From the IMG/VR virus record IMGVR_UViG_3300026483_000005, positions 62,001-126,000 of that record: a DNA stretch of 64,000 nucleotides. The stretch is one strand, 5' to 3'. Made by a program: the position numbers and the translations under genes. Shown here one piece after another: positions 43,335 through 50,687 of this stretch. Each line of letters starts with the position of its first letter. The first letter of the stretch is position 1. The notes below the pieces were generated by a model. That model saw only the letters and a list, made by a program, of their open reading frames with translations. It was not told the DNA's origin and did not search any database. This stretch comes from a virus.

Positions 43335-43802
43335 ATGGCAAACATTGACAACGAATGTAAAGATCTAGAAGTAAAAGATTTTTACGACCAATCAACAACA
43401 CACTTAGCAGATATCATGGAAAACCAAAAGAAGATGCAAGAGCAGACTTATGGTTTTAACTTTGATAATATGACAATCCGAGAAATTATGGATTTCTGGC
43501 ACTGTAACACACATGCAGTAGTTGACGAAATTCATGAAATGACAGATGCTCTAGGCGGTATTAAAGACGGAAGTGGTAATGCAGTATGGAAATACTGGAA
43601 AAAAGACTTCACTAAGTATGATAAGTTAAAAATTTCTGACATGTCCGAAGGCGACAAAAAAGAATTGTATATGGAATGGGTAGACATTCTACACTTCTTT
43701 ATTAATTACGCCGCTTCAATTGGGCTAGATGCTAAAACAGCATACAACTACTACTTCGCAAAAGCAGAAGAGAATGTTAACCGTCAGAAAAATAACTATT
43801 AA
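43335..43802 (+). CDS. 56: dCTP/dUTP pyrophosphatase (gp56-like)
   Basis: The 155-residue protein matches the C-terminal two-thirds of T4 gp56, an all-alpha NTP pyrophosphatase. Shared blocks are the DALGGIKDGSGNAVWKYWKK segment, DMSEGDKKEL, WVDILHFFINYAASIGL and the final AEENVNRQKNNY. T4 gp56 removes dCTP and dUTP, supplying dCMP and dUMP and keeping unmodified cytosine out of phage DNA. With the alpha-glucosyltransferase directly upstream, this points to replacement of cytosine by a hydroxymethylated form. No dCMP hydroxymethylase (gp42) is visible in this window. The stop overlaps the polymerase start by one base. Confidence 0.85.
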   Translation: MANIDNECKDLEVKDFYDQSTTHLADIMENQKKMQEQTYGFNFDNMTIREIMDFWHCNTHAVVDEIHEMTDALGGIKDGSGNAVWKYWKKDFTKYDKLKISDMSEGDKKELYMEWVDILHFFINYAASIGLDAKTAYNYYFAKAEENVNRQKNNY

Positions 43803-45199
43803 TGATATTAGATATTGAACAGAGAGACAGGGATGTTATCATCTCTTACTACGACACCGAAGGTAAAGTAGCATTTAAACAATATCCAATTTCACAGTAT
43901 CAGAACTGGTATGTATGTAATGATAATGATAAAGGCAGAAGTCTAGATCATAAAAACTGGGATGGCAGATCAGTCAAACTAGGAAGTGCAAGAAGATATA
44001 ATAAGTTTTCTTTAACTTATTTCTTAGATTCATTACCCGCAAAGGATAAAGAAGAAATCTTTGCATACAATATGCCTAAAACATACTTCGTCGATATTGA
44101 AACTGAAATCGTAGATGGCTTTCCAAAAGCTGAAGAAGCTAAAAGTAGAATCCTATCATTTTCCATAATTACACCAGAACATAAAGCTATTGTATTAGGA
44201 TTGGAAGATATGGATTCTAAAAGCATCCAAAAAATTGAAGACGATACTAATAAGTATTTCAAAGACTTTGATCAGGATTGGGAATTCAAATATCAGAAAT
44301 TCGAGTCAGAATATGACATGGTCTATACGTTCTTAATGAAGTTCCTACCTAAGTTTCCAATGATGACAGGCTGGAACTTTATTAATTATGATTGGCAATA
44401 TATTGTAAACAGATGTAAAAGATTACAAATTGATATTGCTGAAGTTTCTATGACACAATCTTTGGATAGAAATGACAGCAGACCCTTACATATTGGAATC
44501 TTAGATTACATGCAATTATATGATAAGTATGATAGAAGTGTAAAGGTAAAAGAATCTAATGCACTTGATTATGTCTCAGGTCAAGTTCTTAATGTTAACA
44601 AGATTAAATTTACAGGATCTCTACAGGATTTATATAGGGATGATTTTGTAAAATACATTTACTACAATGTAGTCGATTCCGTATTGGTTTATTATATAGA
44701 TCAAAAGTTGAAATCGATGGAAGTTCTTTTAACCTTGGCAAACATCACAAAGATGCCTCTATATAAAGCAGCATCGCCAGTGGCAGTTACAGAATCTCTG
44801 ATTGCACGAAAATTATCAGAAGAAGGTAAACGAATTGGATCTGAAAAGAAGGAAGACAGTGAAAAGAATGCACAATATGCCGGTGCTTATGTAAAAGAAC
44901 CCATTACTGGATATTATGCAGGTGTAAGTGCATTTGACTTTGCATCACTATATCCTTCTATAATGAGACAATTTAATATTTCACCTGACGCCTTTGTTGA
45001 AAAGGTAGCAAAGCATGAAGTCGCTGAGCGAAGAAAGGATAAAGAAGTAATCGTTTGTGAAAACGGAGTAGTCTATAAACAAGAGACTTCAATGTTAAAG
45101 AAAATTCTAGGAGATTTATATGATCAGCGTAAAGATTATAAACAAACCTCATACGAATATTTCACTAAAGCCGACAGACTTAAAAAAAGATTAAGATAA
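43802..45199 (+). CDS. 43A: DNA polymerase gp43, N-terminal half (exonuclease to palm motif A)
   Basis: This family B polymerase fragment of 465 residues holds the N-terminal domain, the 3'-5' exonuclease (FVDIETE with Asp98 and Glu100; an NFINYDWQYI segment near 190) and polymerase motif A, DFASLYPS, starting at Asp379. It stops after the first part of the fingers helix pair (a YDQRKDYK segment and KADRLKKRLR) at a real stop codon. Motifs B and C are absent here and found in the gene at 49119. In T4 all of this is one 898-residue protein; the two fragments here total 864. They presumably assemble into one enzyme. The coding sequence shows no sign of decay. Confidence 0.9.
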   Translation: MILDIEQRDRDVIISYYDTEGKVAFKQYPISQYQNWYVCNDNDKGRSLDHKNWDGRSVKLGSARRYNKFSLTYFLDSLPAKDKEEIFAYNMPKTYFVDIETEIVDGFPKAEEAKSRILSFSIITPEHKAIVLGLEDMDSKSIQKIEDDTNKYFKDFDQDWEFKYQKFESEYDMVYTFLMKFLPKFPMMTGWNFINYDWQYIVNRCKRLQIDIAEVSMTQSLDRNDSRPLHIGILDYMQLYDKYDRSVKVKESNALDYVSGQVLNVNKIKFTGSLQDLYRDDFVKYIYYNVVDSVLVYYIDQKLKSMEVLLTLANITKMPLYKAASPVAVTESLIARKLSEEGKRIGSEKKEDSEKNAQYAGAYVKEPITGYYAGVSAFDFASLYPSIMRQFNISPDAFVEKVAKHEVAERRKDKEVIVCENGVVYKQETSMLKKILGDLYDQRKDYKQTSYEYFTKADRLKKRLR

Positions 45200-45206
45200 T
45201 CTTTTT

Positions 45207-45259
45207 GTCTCGAGAGGCAGTCCATTATTCTACATGAATATATAGACTACTAACGAGAC
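45207..45259 (+). ncRNA. Possible structured leader upstream of nrdB
   Basis: GTCTCG (45207-45212) can pair with CGAGAC (45254-45259), with nested AGTC/GACT (45219-45222, 45245-45248) and TATTC/GAATA (45226-45230, 45236-45240) stems. The last bases of the outer stem are also used by the terminator-like hairpin that follows, so the two structures exclude each other. This is the arrangement of an attenuator, but pairing was judged by eye. Confidence 0.3.
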
Positions 45260-45283
45260 CAATCTGTTACCAGTTGGTCTTTT
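45256..45283 (+). terminator. Terminator-like hairpin before nrdB
   Basis: AGACCAA (45256-45262) and TTGGTCT (45274-45280) form a 7-bp stem with an 11-base loop followed by TTT. The T-run is short, so termination may be partial. It lies between the first polymerase half and nrdB. Confidence 0.5.
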
Positions 45284-45327
45284 GTAGACTTTAGGAACTA
45301 GTTAAAAAATTTAAGAAAACATAATTT

Positions 45328-46335
45328 ATGAAACCATCAATATTTAAAGAAAGAATAGAATACAAACCGTTTGAATATCCAGTATATTATACTGAAGGAT
45401 GGTTAAAACAAGCACAGGCGTTTTGGTTACATACCGAAATTTCAATGCAAGGCGATGTCAAGGATTGGAATGAAACACTTACAGATTCTGAAAAGAATTT
45501 AGTTGGAAATATTCTTTTGGGGTTTGCACAAACTGAATGTGCAGTTTCAGATTATTGGACAGGGATGGTTACTGATTGGTTTCCTAAATGGGAAATCAAA
45601 CACATGGCAATGTTGTTTGGTTCTCAAGAAACTATTCATGCAACCGCTTACTCTTATTTAAATGAAACATTAGGCCTTGAAGATTTTGAAGCATTCTTAC
45701 ATGAACCAACAACAGCAGAAAGATTCGATTATTTAATGAATACAGAAGCAGAATATACTCATGAAGACCTTTTGAAAAATCCAACAGCTAGGAAGGATGT
45801 TGCTAGATCTTTAGCAATATTCAGTGCATTTGGAGAAGGAGTTGCATTATACTCTTCATTCGCCGTTCTTTATTCTTTTCAAATGAGAAATAAACTTAAG
45901 GGAATCGGACAACAAATGAAGTGGTCAGTTAGGGATGAATCTCTTCATTCAAAAATGGGTTGTCAATTATTTAACCACATGTGCGAAGAATATACTGATC
46001 TTAGAGATTCAGTTCAATCTCAAGTAGAAGAAGCAGCTAAGTTAATGGTTGAAATGGAAATGAAGTTTATTGATAAGATGTTTGAAATGGGAGATTTAGA
46101 AAATCTTAAGAAAGAAGATCTTAAAGAATTTATTAAGAAAAGAGCTAATGAAAAATTAGCAGAAATAGGATATCAATCTATCTTTGAATACAATGAAGAA
46201 AGTGCTTCAGAATTAGATTGGTTCTATCACTTAACAGGTGGACATACACATACGGATTTCTTTGCAGTAAGACCTACTGATTATTCTAAAGCAGGCGAAG
46301 ATGAAAACTGGGATGAAGACGATTTGTTTTCATAA
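45328..46335 (+). CDS. nrdB: Ribonucleotide reductase class Ia, small subunit
   Basis: The 335-residue protein has the di-iron and tyrosyl radical signature: an AQTEC helix, then QETIHATAY, in which Glu, His and Tyr match the E115, H118 and Y122 pattern of the E. coli protein, and a second metal helix with VRDESLHSKMG. The acidic C-terminal tail (ENWDEDDLFS) is the part that docks on NrdA. It makes the radical needed to reduce ribonucleotides for phage DNA synthesis. The start is 128 bases downstream of the polymerase fragment, behind a structured leader. It lies 27 bases before nrdA. Confidence 0.93.
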   Translation: MKPSIFKERIEYKPFEYPVYYTEGWLKQAQAFWLHTEISMQGDVKDWNETLTDSEKNLVGNILLGFAQTECAVSDYWTGMVTDWFPKWEIKHMAMLFGSQETIHATAYSYLNETLGLEDFEAFLHEPTTAERFDYLMNTEAEYTHEDLLKNPTARKDVARSLAIFSAFGEGVALYSSFAVLYSFQMRNKLKGIGQQMKWSVRDESLHSKMGCQLFNHMCEEYTDLRDSVQSQVEEAAKLMVEMEMKFIDKMFEMGDLENLKKEDLKEFIKKRANEKLAEIGYQSIFEYNEESASELDWFYHLTGGHTHTDFFAVRPTDYSKAGEDENWDEDDLFS

Positions 46336-46362
46336 CAAATCAATAATTCTAATATAAAATAT

Positions 46363-48213
46363 ATGATGATAAGAAATTACAACGACGCACCAAACCCCGA
46401 ATACAATGAAAAGGGAAAAGAAAGAAACTTCGGAGAATCTGAAGGATGGAAATTAGGAGTAGACTTCCCAGTATGGGCTAATACTGAAGTTTATGTAAAA
46501 ACTGTTTCTAAGGGATATTTACTAGAAGGAGAAACTCCAAAGGATGCATACTGGAGAGTATCGACAACAGTTGCACAAAGATTAAGAAAGCCAGAATTAG
46601 CAAGTAAATTCTTTGATTATATGTGGAAAGGATGGTTAAATCTTGCAACTCCAGTTTTTTCAAACACGGGTTCAGAAAGAGGTCTTCCAATTTCATGTTT
46701 CGGTATAGATGTAGCAGATTCAATTCACGATATAGGTTCAAAGAATTTAGAATTAATGTTACTTGCTAAACATGGAGGCGGTGTTGGTATCGGAGTAAAT
46801 CAGATAAGACCGGCAGGAGCAACCATTACAGGAAACGGAACTTCAGACGGAGTAGTTCCATTTATAAAAATTTATGATTCTACTATTTTAGCAACTAATC
46901 AAGGTTCAGTAAGAAGAGGTGCAGCGTCAGTCAATATAGATATAGAACATGATGATTTTTGGGAATGGTTAGAGGTTAGAGAACCTAAGGGTGATGTAAA
47001 TAGACAATGTTTAAACGTACATCAATGTATCGTAGTATCTGACGGGTTTATGCAAAAGATCGAGGCTGGAGATAAAGAAGCTCGTAAAAGATGGGCCGCT
47101 GTGATTAGAAAAAGAAGAGCAACAGGAGAACCTTATATAATGTTTAAGGGTAATATCAATAGAATGAATCCGGATGCGTATAAGCAAAATGGTTTAAAGG
47201 TTTATATGACTAACATCTGTTCTGAGATTACTTTACACACCGATGAAAATCATTCATTTGTATGTTGTTTATCTTCTGTGAATCTTAAAAGATATGAAGA
47301 ATGGAAAGATACTGATTTAATCTATACTGCAACTTACTTTTTAGATGGAGTTCTTCAGGAGTTTATTCATAGAGCGAAATATATGAGAGGCTTTGAAAAT
47401 GCAGTAAGATCCGCTGAAAAGGGTAGAGCATTAGGTTTAGGAGTTCTCGGATGGCATACTTATTTACAAGATAGAAATATTCCATTCGATTCTTTGACAG
47501 CTCAATTTGAAACTAGAAAGATATTTTCTCAAATCAAAGTAGAAAGTGAAAGAGCAAGTAGAGATTTAGCTACAGAATTTGGAGAACCTCTTTGGTGTGT
47601 AGGAACTGGAATGAGAAACACACACTTAAGAGCAATTGCTCCTACTGTTTCTAATTCTAAATTAGCAGGAAATGTTTCACCAGGCATTGAACCATGGGCA
47701 GCAAATGTATTTACTGAACAAACTGCAAAAGGAACTTTTATTAGAAAGAACCCTGCACTTGAAAATATGTTAACTAAGATCAAGCAAAATAAGAAAACAG
47801 TATGGGACAAAATACTAGAAGACGGTGGTTCAGTTCAAGGCGTTGATGTATTAGGAGAATATTGGGTAAAGGAAGGAAGTAGTGATGCCCCGATTAAGCA
47901 AGCCACTTATGACAAATTAACAGATCACGAAAAGGATCTTTATATTTCTGTTAAAGATGTATTTAGAACCTTTAAAGAAATTAATCAAATGGAATTAGTT
48001 AAACAAGCTGGTGTAAGACAACAATATATTGATCAAGCAGTTTCATTAAATTTAGCTTTTCCTACACAGGCTGAACCTAAATATATTAATCAAGTTCATT
48101 TAGAAGCTTATAAGCAGGGAATAAAAACTCTTTATTATATGAGAACAGAATCTGTATTAAGAGGAGACATCGCACAGCGAGCAATGGAAGATTGTTTAGC
48201 ATGTGATGGATAA
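46363..48213 (+). CDS. nrdA: Ribonucleotide reductase class Ia, large subunit
   Basis: Catalytic elements of NrdA are present: ISCFGI (Cys112), the radical-site loop NICSE (Cys286 and Glu288), the partner Cys pair FVCCLSS (301-302), and a C-terminal redox pair in CLACDG (Cys611 and Cys614). At 616 residues it is shorter than T4 or E. coli NrdA (about 750), and the N-terminal ATP-cone that gives overall activity control appears to be absent, so the enzyme may be insensitive to dATP inhibition. Order is nrdB before nrdA. A stack of hairpins ending in a strong terminator follows. Confidence 0.93.
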   Translation: MMIRNYNDAPNPEYNEKGKERNFGESEGWKLGVDFPVWANTEVYVKTVSKGYLLEGETPKDAYWRVSTTVAQRLRKPELASKFFDYMWKGWLNLATPVFSNTGSERGLPISCFGIDVADSIHDIGSKNLELMLLAKHGGGVGIGVNQIRPAGATITGNGTSDGVVPFIKIYDSTILATNQGSVRRGAASVNIDIEHDDFWEWLEVREPKGDVNRQCLNVHQCIVVSDGFMQKIEAGDKEARKRWAAVIRKRRATGEPYIMFKGNINRMNPDAYKQNGLKVYMTNICSEITLHTDENHSFVCCLSSVNLKRYEEWKDTDLIYTATYFLDGVLQEFIHRAKYMRGFENAVRSAEKGRALGLGVLGWHTYLQDRNIPFDSLTAQFETRKIFSQIKVESERASRDLATEFGEPLWCVGTGMRNTHLRAIAPTVSNSKLAGNVSPGIEPWAANVFTEQTAKGTFIRKNPALENMLTKIKQNKKTVWDKILEDGGSVQGVDVLGEYWVKEGSSDAPIKQATYDKLTDHEKDLYISVKDVFRTFKEINQMELVKQAGVRQQYIDQAVSLNLAFPTQAEPKYINQVHLEAYKQGIKTLYYMRTESVLRGDIAQRAMEDCLACDG

Positions 48214-48221
48214 GATTAGTT

Positions 48222-48260
48222 GTGGTTAAGTCCACTTCTTAGGACCGAGATAGTTCTCGG
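48222..48260 (+). other. Two small hairpins downstream of nrdA
   Basis: A GTGG/CCAC hairpin lies at about 48224-48237, and CCGAGA-TAGT-TCTCGG is a perfect 6-bp stem with a tetraloop at 48245-48260. They stand immediately before the main terminator and may protect the 3' end of the nrd mRNA. Confidence 0.4.
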
Positions 48261-48263
48261 ATC

Positions 48264-48302
48264 GAGGCCAGGAGTTCGCTACTTCCTGGCCTCACTTTTT
48301 TT
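48264..48302 (+). terminator. Strong rho-independent terminator after nrdA
   Basis: GAGGCCAGGA (48264-48273) and TCCTGGCCTC (48284-48293) form a 10-bp GC-rich stem with a 10-base loop, followed by a T-run to 48302. Confidence 0.9.
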
Positions 48303-48319
48303 ACTGAAACTATTTGTGA

Positions 48320-48340
48320 TTTTTGTGTAGAATAATAAAC
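48320..48340 (+). promoter_or_regulatory. Candidate promoter upstream of the clamp gene
   Basis: TTTTTGTGTAGAATAATAAAC lies 20 bases before the clamp ATG, just after the nrdA terminator. It resembles the elements at 43291 and 60365. Confidence 0.38.
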
Positions 48341-48359
48341 AAATAAAAATTATACATTC

Positions 48360-49115
48360 ATGAAAATTTCAATCAGTAAGGTCGATTCAAACAACTTCAT
48401 CGGCTTCGTTAATAGACTTAAAGTAATTGATTCTTTTGTCTATTTTAAATTAAAAGATGGTGTCGTACAGGCATCCGCTTATTTACCACAAAGAGATGCT
48501 GTTAAGCATCACAGAATGCCGATTTCTCAAGTTTTTCAAATCGAAGATGGTGAAATCTCTACAGACAAAGAATTAAAGATTGCATTCTTTGACGCTTCTA
48601 AAATAACAGATGCATTCAAACAATTTGACTATGATGCTATTTCAGCTGAAATCGAATTCGTTGAAAACGAAGAAGATTGTGTTGCAACTACATTCAAAAT
48701 ATTTAATGATGAATTAGAAATTACACTTGCATGTTCAGAGCCATCTTTAGGTTATAAAGATCTAACTGATGCACAGATTCAAGGTATCTTTAACACCGAA
48801 GCTTCTACTTTTAAATTCGATTTAGATTACACTTCACTTGCAAAGGTAAGAAACCTATTCTCTTTAGATAAAGAAGAAACGTTCTCAATAAATGCAAACG
48901 GAAATGGTGTAAAGCTTTTAGGAAAAACCTACAACATGTTAGTAACACCAGATTATGACGGTGAATCAGGAACTAACGTTACATTATTCAAAAAATATCT
49001 TAACCTTTTAGATAAAGAAGATTACACTGCCCATGTATTAGACAATAGAGTAGTTCTTAGATCTAATGATTCAGAAACTTTGCTAACGATTGCAACTTGC
49101 CAAACAGCAGAGTAA
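48360..49115 (+). CDS. 45: Sliding clamp gp45
   Basis: The 251-residue product has the size and two-fold beta-rich layout of T4 gp45 (228), with a central hinge near residue 130 and segments such as SINANGNGVKLLGKTYNM and VTPDYDGES that resemble the T4 SLTLGDYDGEN region. Conservation is low, so the call rests partly on context: it sits directly before the C-terminal half of DNA polymerase, four bases away. The trimeric clamp holds gp43 on DNA and, with gp55, activates late transcription. It is placed inside the split polymerase locus. Confidence 0.68.
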   Translation: MKISISKVDSNNFIGFVNRLKVIDSFVYFKLKDGVVQASAYLPQRDAVKHHRMPISQVFQIEDGEISTDKELKIAFFDASKITDAFKQFDYDAISAEIEFVENEEDCVATTFKIFNDELEITLACSEPSLGYKDLTDAQIQGIFNTEASTFKFDLDYTSLAKVRNLFSLDKEETFSINANGNGVKLLGKTYNMLVTPDYDGESGTNVTLFKKYLNLLDKEDYTAHVLDNRVVLRSNDSETLLTIATCQTAE

Positions 49116-49118
49116 TTT

Positions 49119-50318
49119 ATGGATATAAACACACTAATTAACAAGCCCGAAGACGACCTTACACGGGATGAAATGCAAACCTTGGCGGATCACTATCAAA
49201 CAATGTCCGCCAAGTTTACTGCATACGAACAGGCCGTTAAAGTAACTCTTAACTCGATCTATGGTGCATTTGGTAATAAGTGGTTTCACTTTTTTAATAT
49301 AGACATTGCAGAATCTATTACACTACAAGGACAGAATGCAATTCTATATTCTGAAAAGATTCTTAATAAATATTTTCAAGAGTTTTGGCCTAAAGATACT
49401 GTGGTCCATGAACATTTCAATATTTCTATTAAGAATAAATTAGTAAGACCTTCCGTGGTTTATATTGATACAGATTCATGTTACGTTCAGTTTGAAGAAA
49501 TGTATGAATCTATTGAATGGCTAGGAGATAATAAACTACCAATTGATAAGTTTATTATGGAATTATATACGTTCAGAATCAAAGACTATATCACGAAATG
49601 TATGGCAAAGTATGCCGAAGTTACGAACACAGACAACTTTTTATATTTCGATTTAGAAACAATTGCATATTCAGGAATATGGTTAGCTAAAAAGAAATAT
49701 TTACAAGACATTGCATGGGAAGATAAGCTCGAAGTAGACGATAGATACCCTTCTCTTAAGAAGATTAAGACGATTGGATTTGATACTATTCAATCTTCTA
49801 CTCCTACATTAGCAAGAAAGCATTTGACTGAAGCTCTTAAATTGATTTTATCTGAAAAGCCAACTGCAGAGATGTTAAGTAGATTAGTTTCTTTTTTGAA
49901 AACGGCAAAGAAAGAGTTTAAGATGTCTAATGTTGATGAAATAGCTTTCAATAAAAGAACTAATAATATTGAAAAATACATTGTAGATGATACGATAGAA
50001 TTTCAATATGGTTTAAAATGTCCTCCGAACGTCAAGGCAGCAGGATTCTATAACTTCTTAATGAATCAGAATCCAAAATATAAAAACAAGTATAAAATGA
50101 TTGGTAATGGCGAAAAGCTAAAATTATATCATTGTAAACATAATGTATGTGAAATGTATGCATATCAACCAGGTGCCCATCCTTATGAAATTGCACCACA
50201 GGTAGATTATGAAACACAATTTGAAAAATCTGTAATAGATCCTATCAATAGAGTATTATCTTCAGTAGGTCTTCAGAGACTAAACAGAAATCTAATATAT
50301 TCATCTTCATTATTCTAA
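49119..50318 (+). CDS. 43B: DNA polymerase gp43, C-terminal half (fingers motif B, palm motif C, thumb)
   Basis: The 399-residue fragment starts with a new 35-residue helical lead-in and then motif B, KVTLNSIYGAFGN, at 41-53, followed by motif C YIDTDS at 115-120 and the thumb. The KKKYLQDIAW segment near 200 is also typical. Together with the gene at 43802 every conserved family B motif is present once, so this is a working split, not a pseudogene. The C-terminus NLIYSSSLF resembles the clamp-binding tail of RB69 gp43. The ATG at 49119 follows the clamp stop by three bases, so clamp and polymerase half are co-translated. Confidence 0.9.
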   Translation: MDINTLINKPEDDLTRDEMQTLADHYQTMSAKFTAYEQAVKVTLNSIYGAFGNKWFHFFNIDIAESITLQGQNAILYSEKILNKYFQEFWPKDTVVHEHFNISIKNKLVRPSVVYIDTDSCYVQFEEMYESIEWLGDNKLPIDKFIMELYTFRIKDYITKCMAKYAEVTNTDNFLYFDLETIAYSGIWLAKKKYLQDIAWEDKLEVDDRYPSLKKIKTIGFDTIQSSTPTLARKHLTEALKLILSEKPTAEMLSRLVSFLKTAKKEFKMSNVDEIAFNKRTNNIEKYIVDDTIEFQYGLKCPPNVKAAGFYNFLMNQNPKYKNKYKMIGNGEKLKLYHCKHNVCEMYAYQPGAHPYEIAPQVDYETQFEKSVIDPINRVLSSVGLQRLNRNLIYSSSLF

Positions 50319-50329
50319 AAATAAACAAA

Positions 50330-50506
50330 ATGGATTTTAAAAGTAAAATAATAGAATTGGTTGAACAAACCCCTAATAATTATGAATTAGGAGATAAGGT
50401 AAGAAAAATGATTTGGCCTTTAATTTTTAAAGAAAAAACAATTTCAAATGATCCTAAACAAATTAGTATCTTTGACGAAATAGAAGAAAGAAAAAACAAT
50501 GCTTGA
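50330..50506 (+). CDS. Small hypothetical protein, 58 aa, with QISIF motif
   Basis: ATG at 50330 behind ATAAACAAA opens 58 codons to TGA at 50504-50506. The product starts MDFKSKIIELVEQ, is helical, and near its end has PKQISIFDE, which fits the Q-x-S/D-L/I-F pentapeptide used to bind the bacterial beta clamp. It overlaps the next gene by eight bases. It might contact the host clamp, but a five-residue match can be chance. Confidence 0.58.
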   Translation: MDFKSKIIELVEQTPNNYELGDKVRKMIWPLIFKEKTISNDPKQISIFDEIEERKNNA

Positions 50507-50687
50507 TCCAAATAATCTTACGGAAGAACAGAATGTATTTGTTGCAAAATACAAAACACTCTATAATAGGCTAGTTTCTCTTCAAGAAAAAATGGATTCT
50601 ATGAAAAAGGAATCCGATGTTCTTATTAAAGAACTCGAAACACTAAGAAAACAAGAAAAAAACATATTTAAAAATGGCAAAAAATAA
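50499..50687 (+). CDS. Small coiled-coil protein, 62 aa
   Basis: After ten residues the chain is one long charged helix with heptad-spaced hydrophobic residues (about residues 12-55), a probable coiled coil, and a Lys-rich end. No family is recognised. It overlaps both neighbours, by 8 and 14 bases, placing it in the uvsX operon. It could be a small partner of UvsX or a dimeric scaffold. Confidence 0.55.
   Translation: MLDPNNLTEEQNVFVAKYKTLYNRLVSLQEKMDSMKKESDVLIKELETLRKQEKNIFKNGKK

Noticed and set aside
43802-45199. Polymerase gene as a truncated pseudogene
   Set aside because: The missing motifs B and C are found intact in the gene at 49119, and both parts have normal starts, stops and codon use.
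45200-45327. Inactive homing endonuclease or split-intein remnant between the polymerase halves
   Set aside because: The gap codes for no significant frame, and neither polymerase end has intein block motifs (no terminal HN or initial Cys with a TxxH block).
48217-48300. Possible tRNA downstream of nrdA
   Set aside because: The TTCG-containing arm lacks the conserved A of the T-loop, and no acceptor stem or anticodon arm closes. The block is better explained as hairpins plus a terminator.
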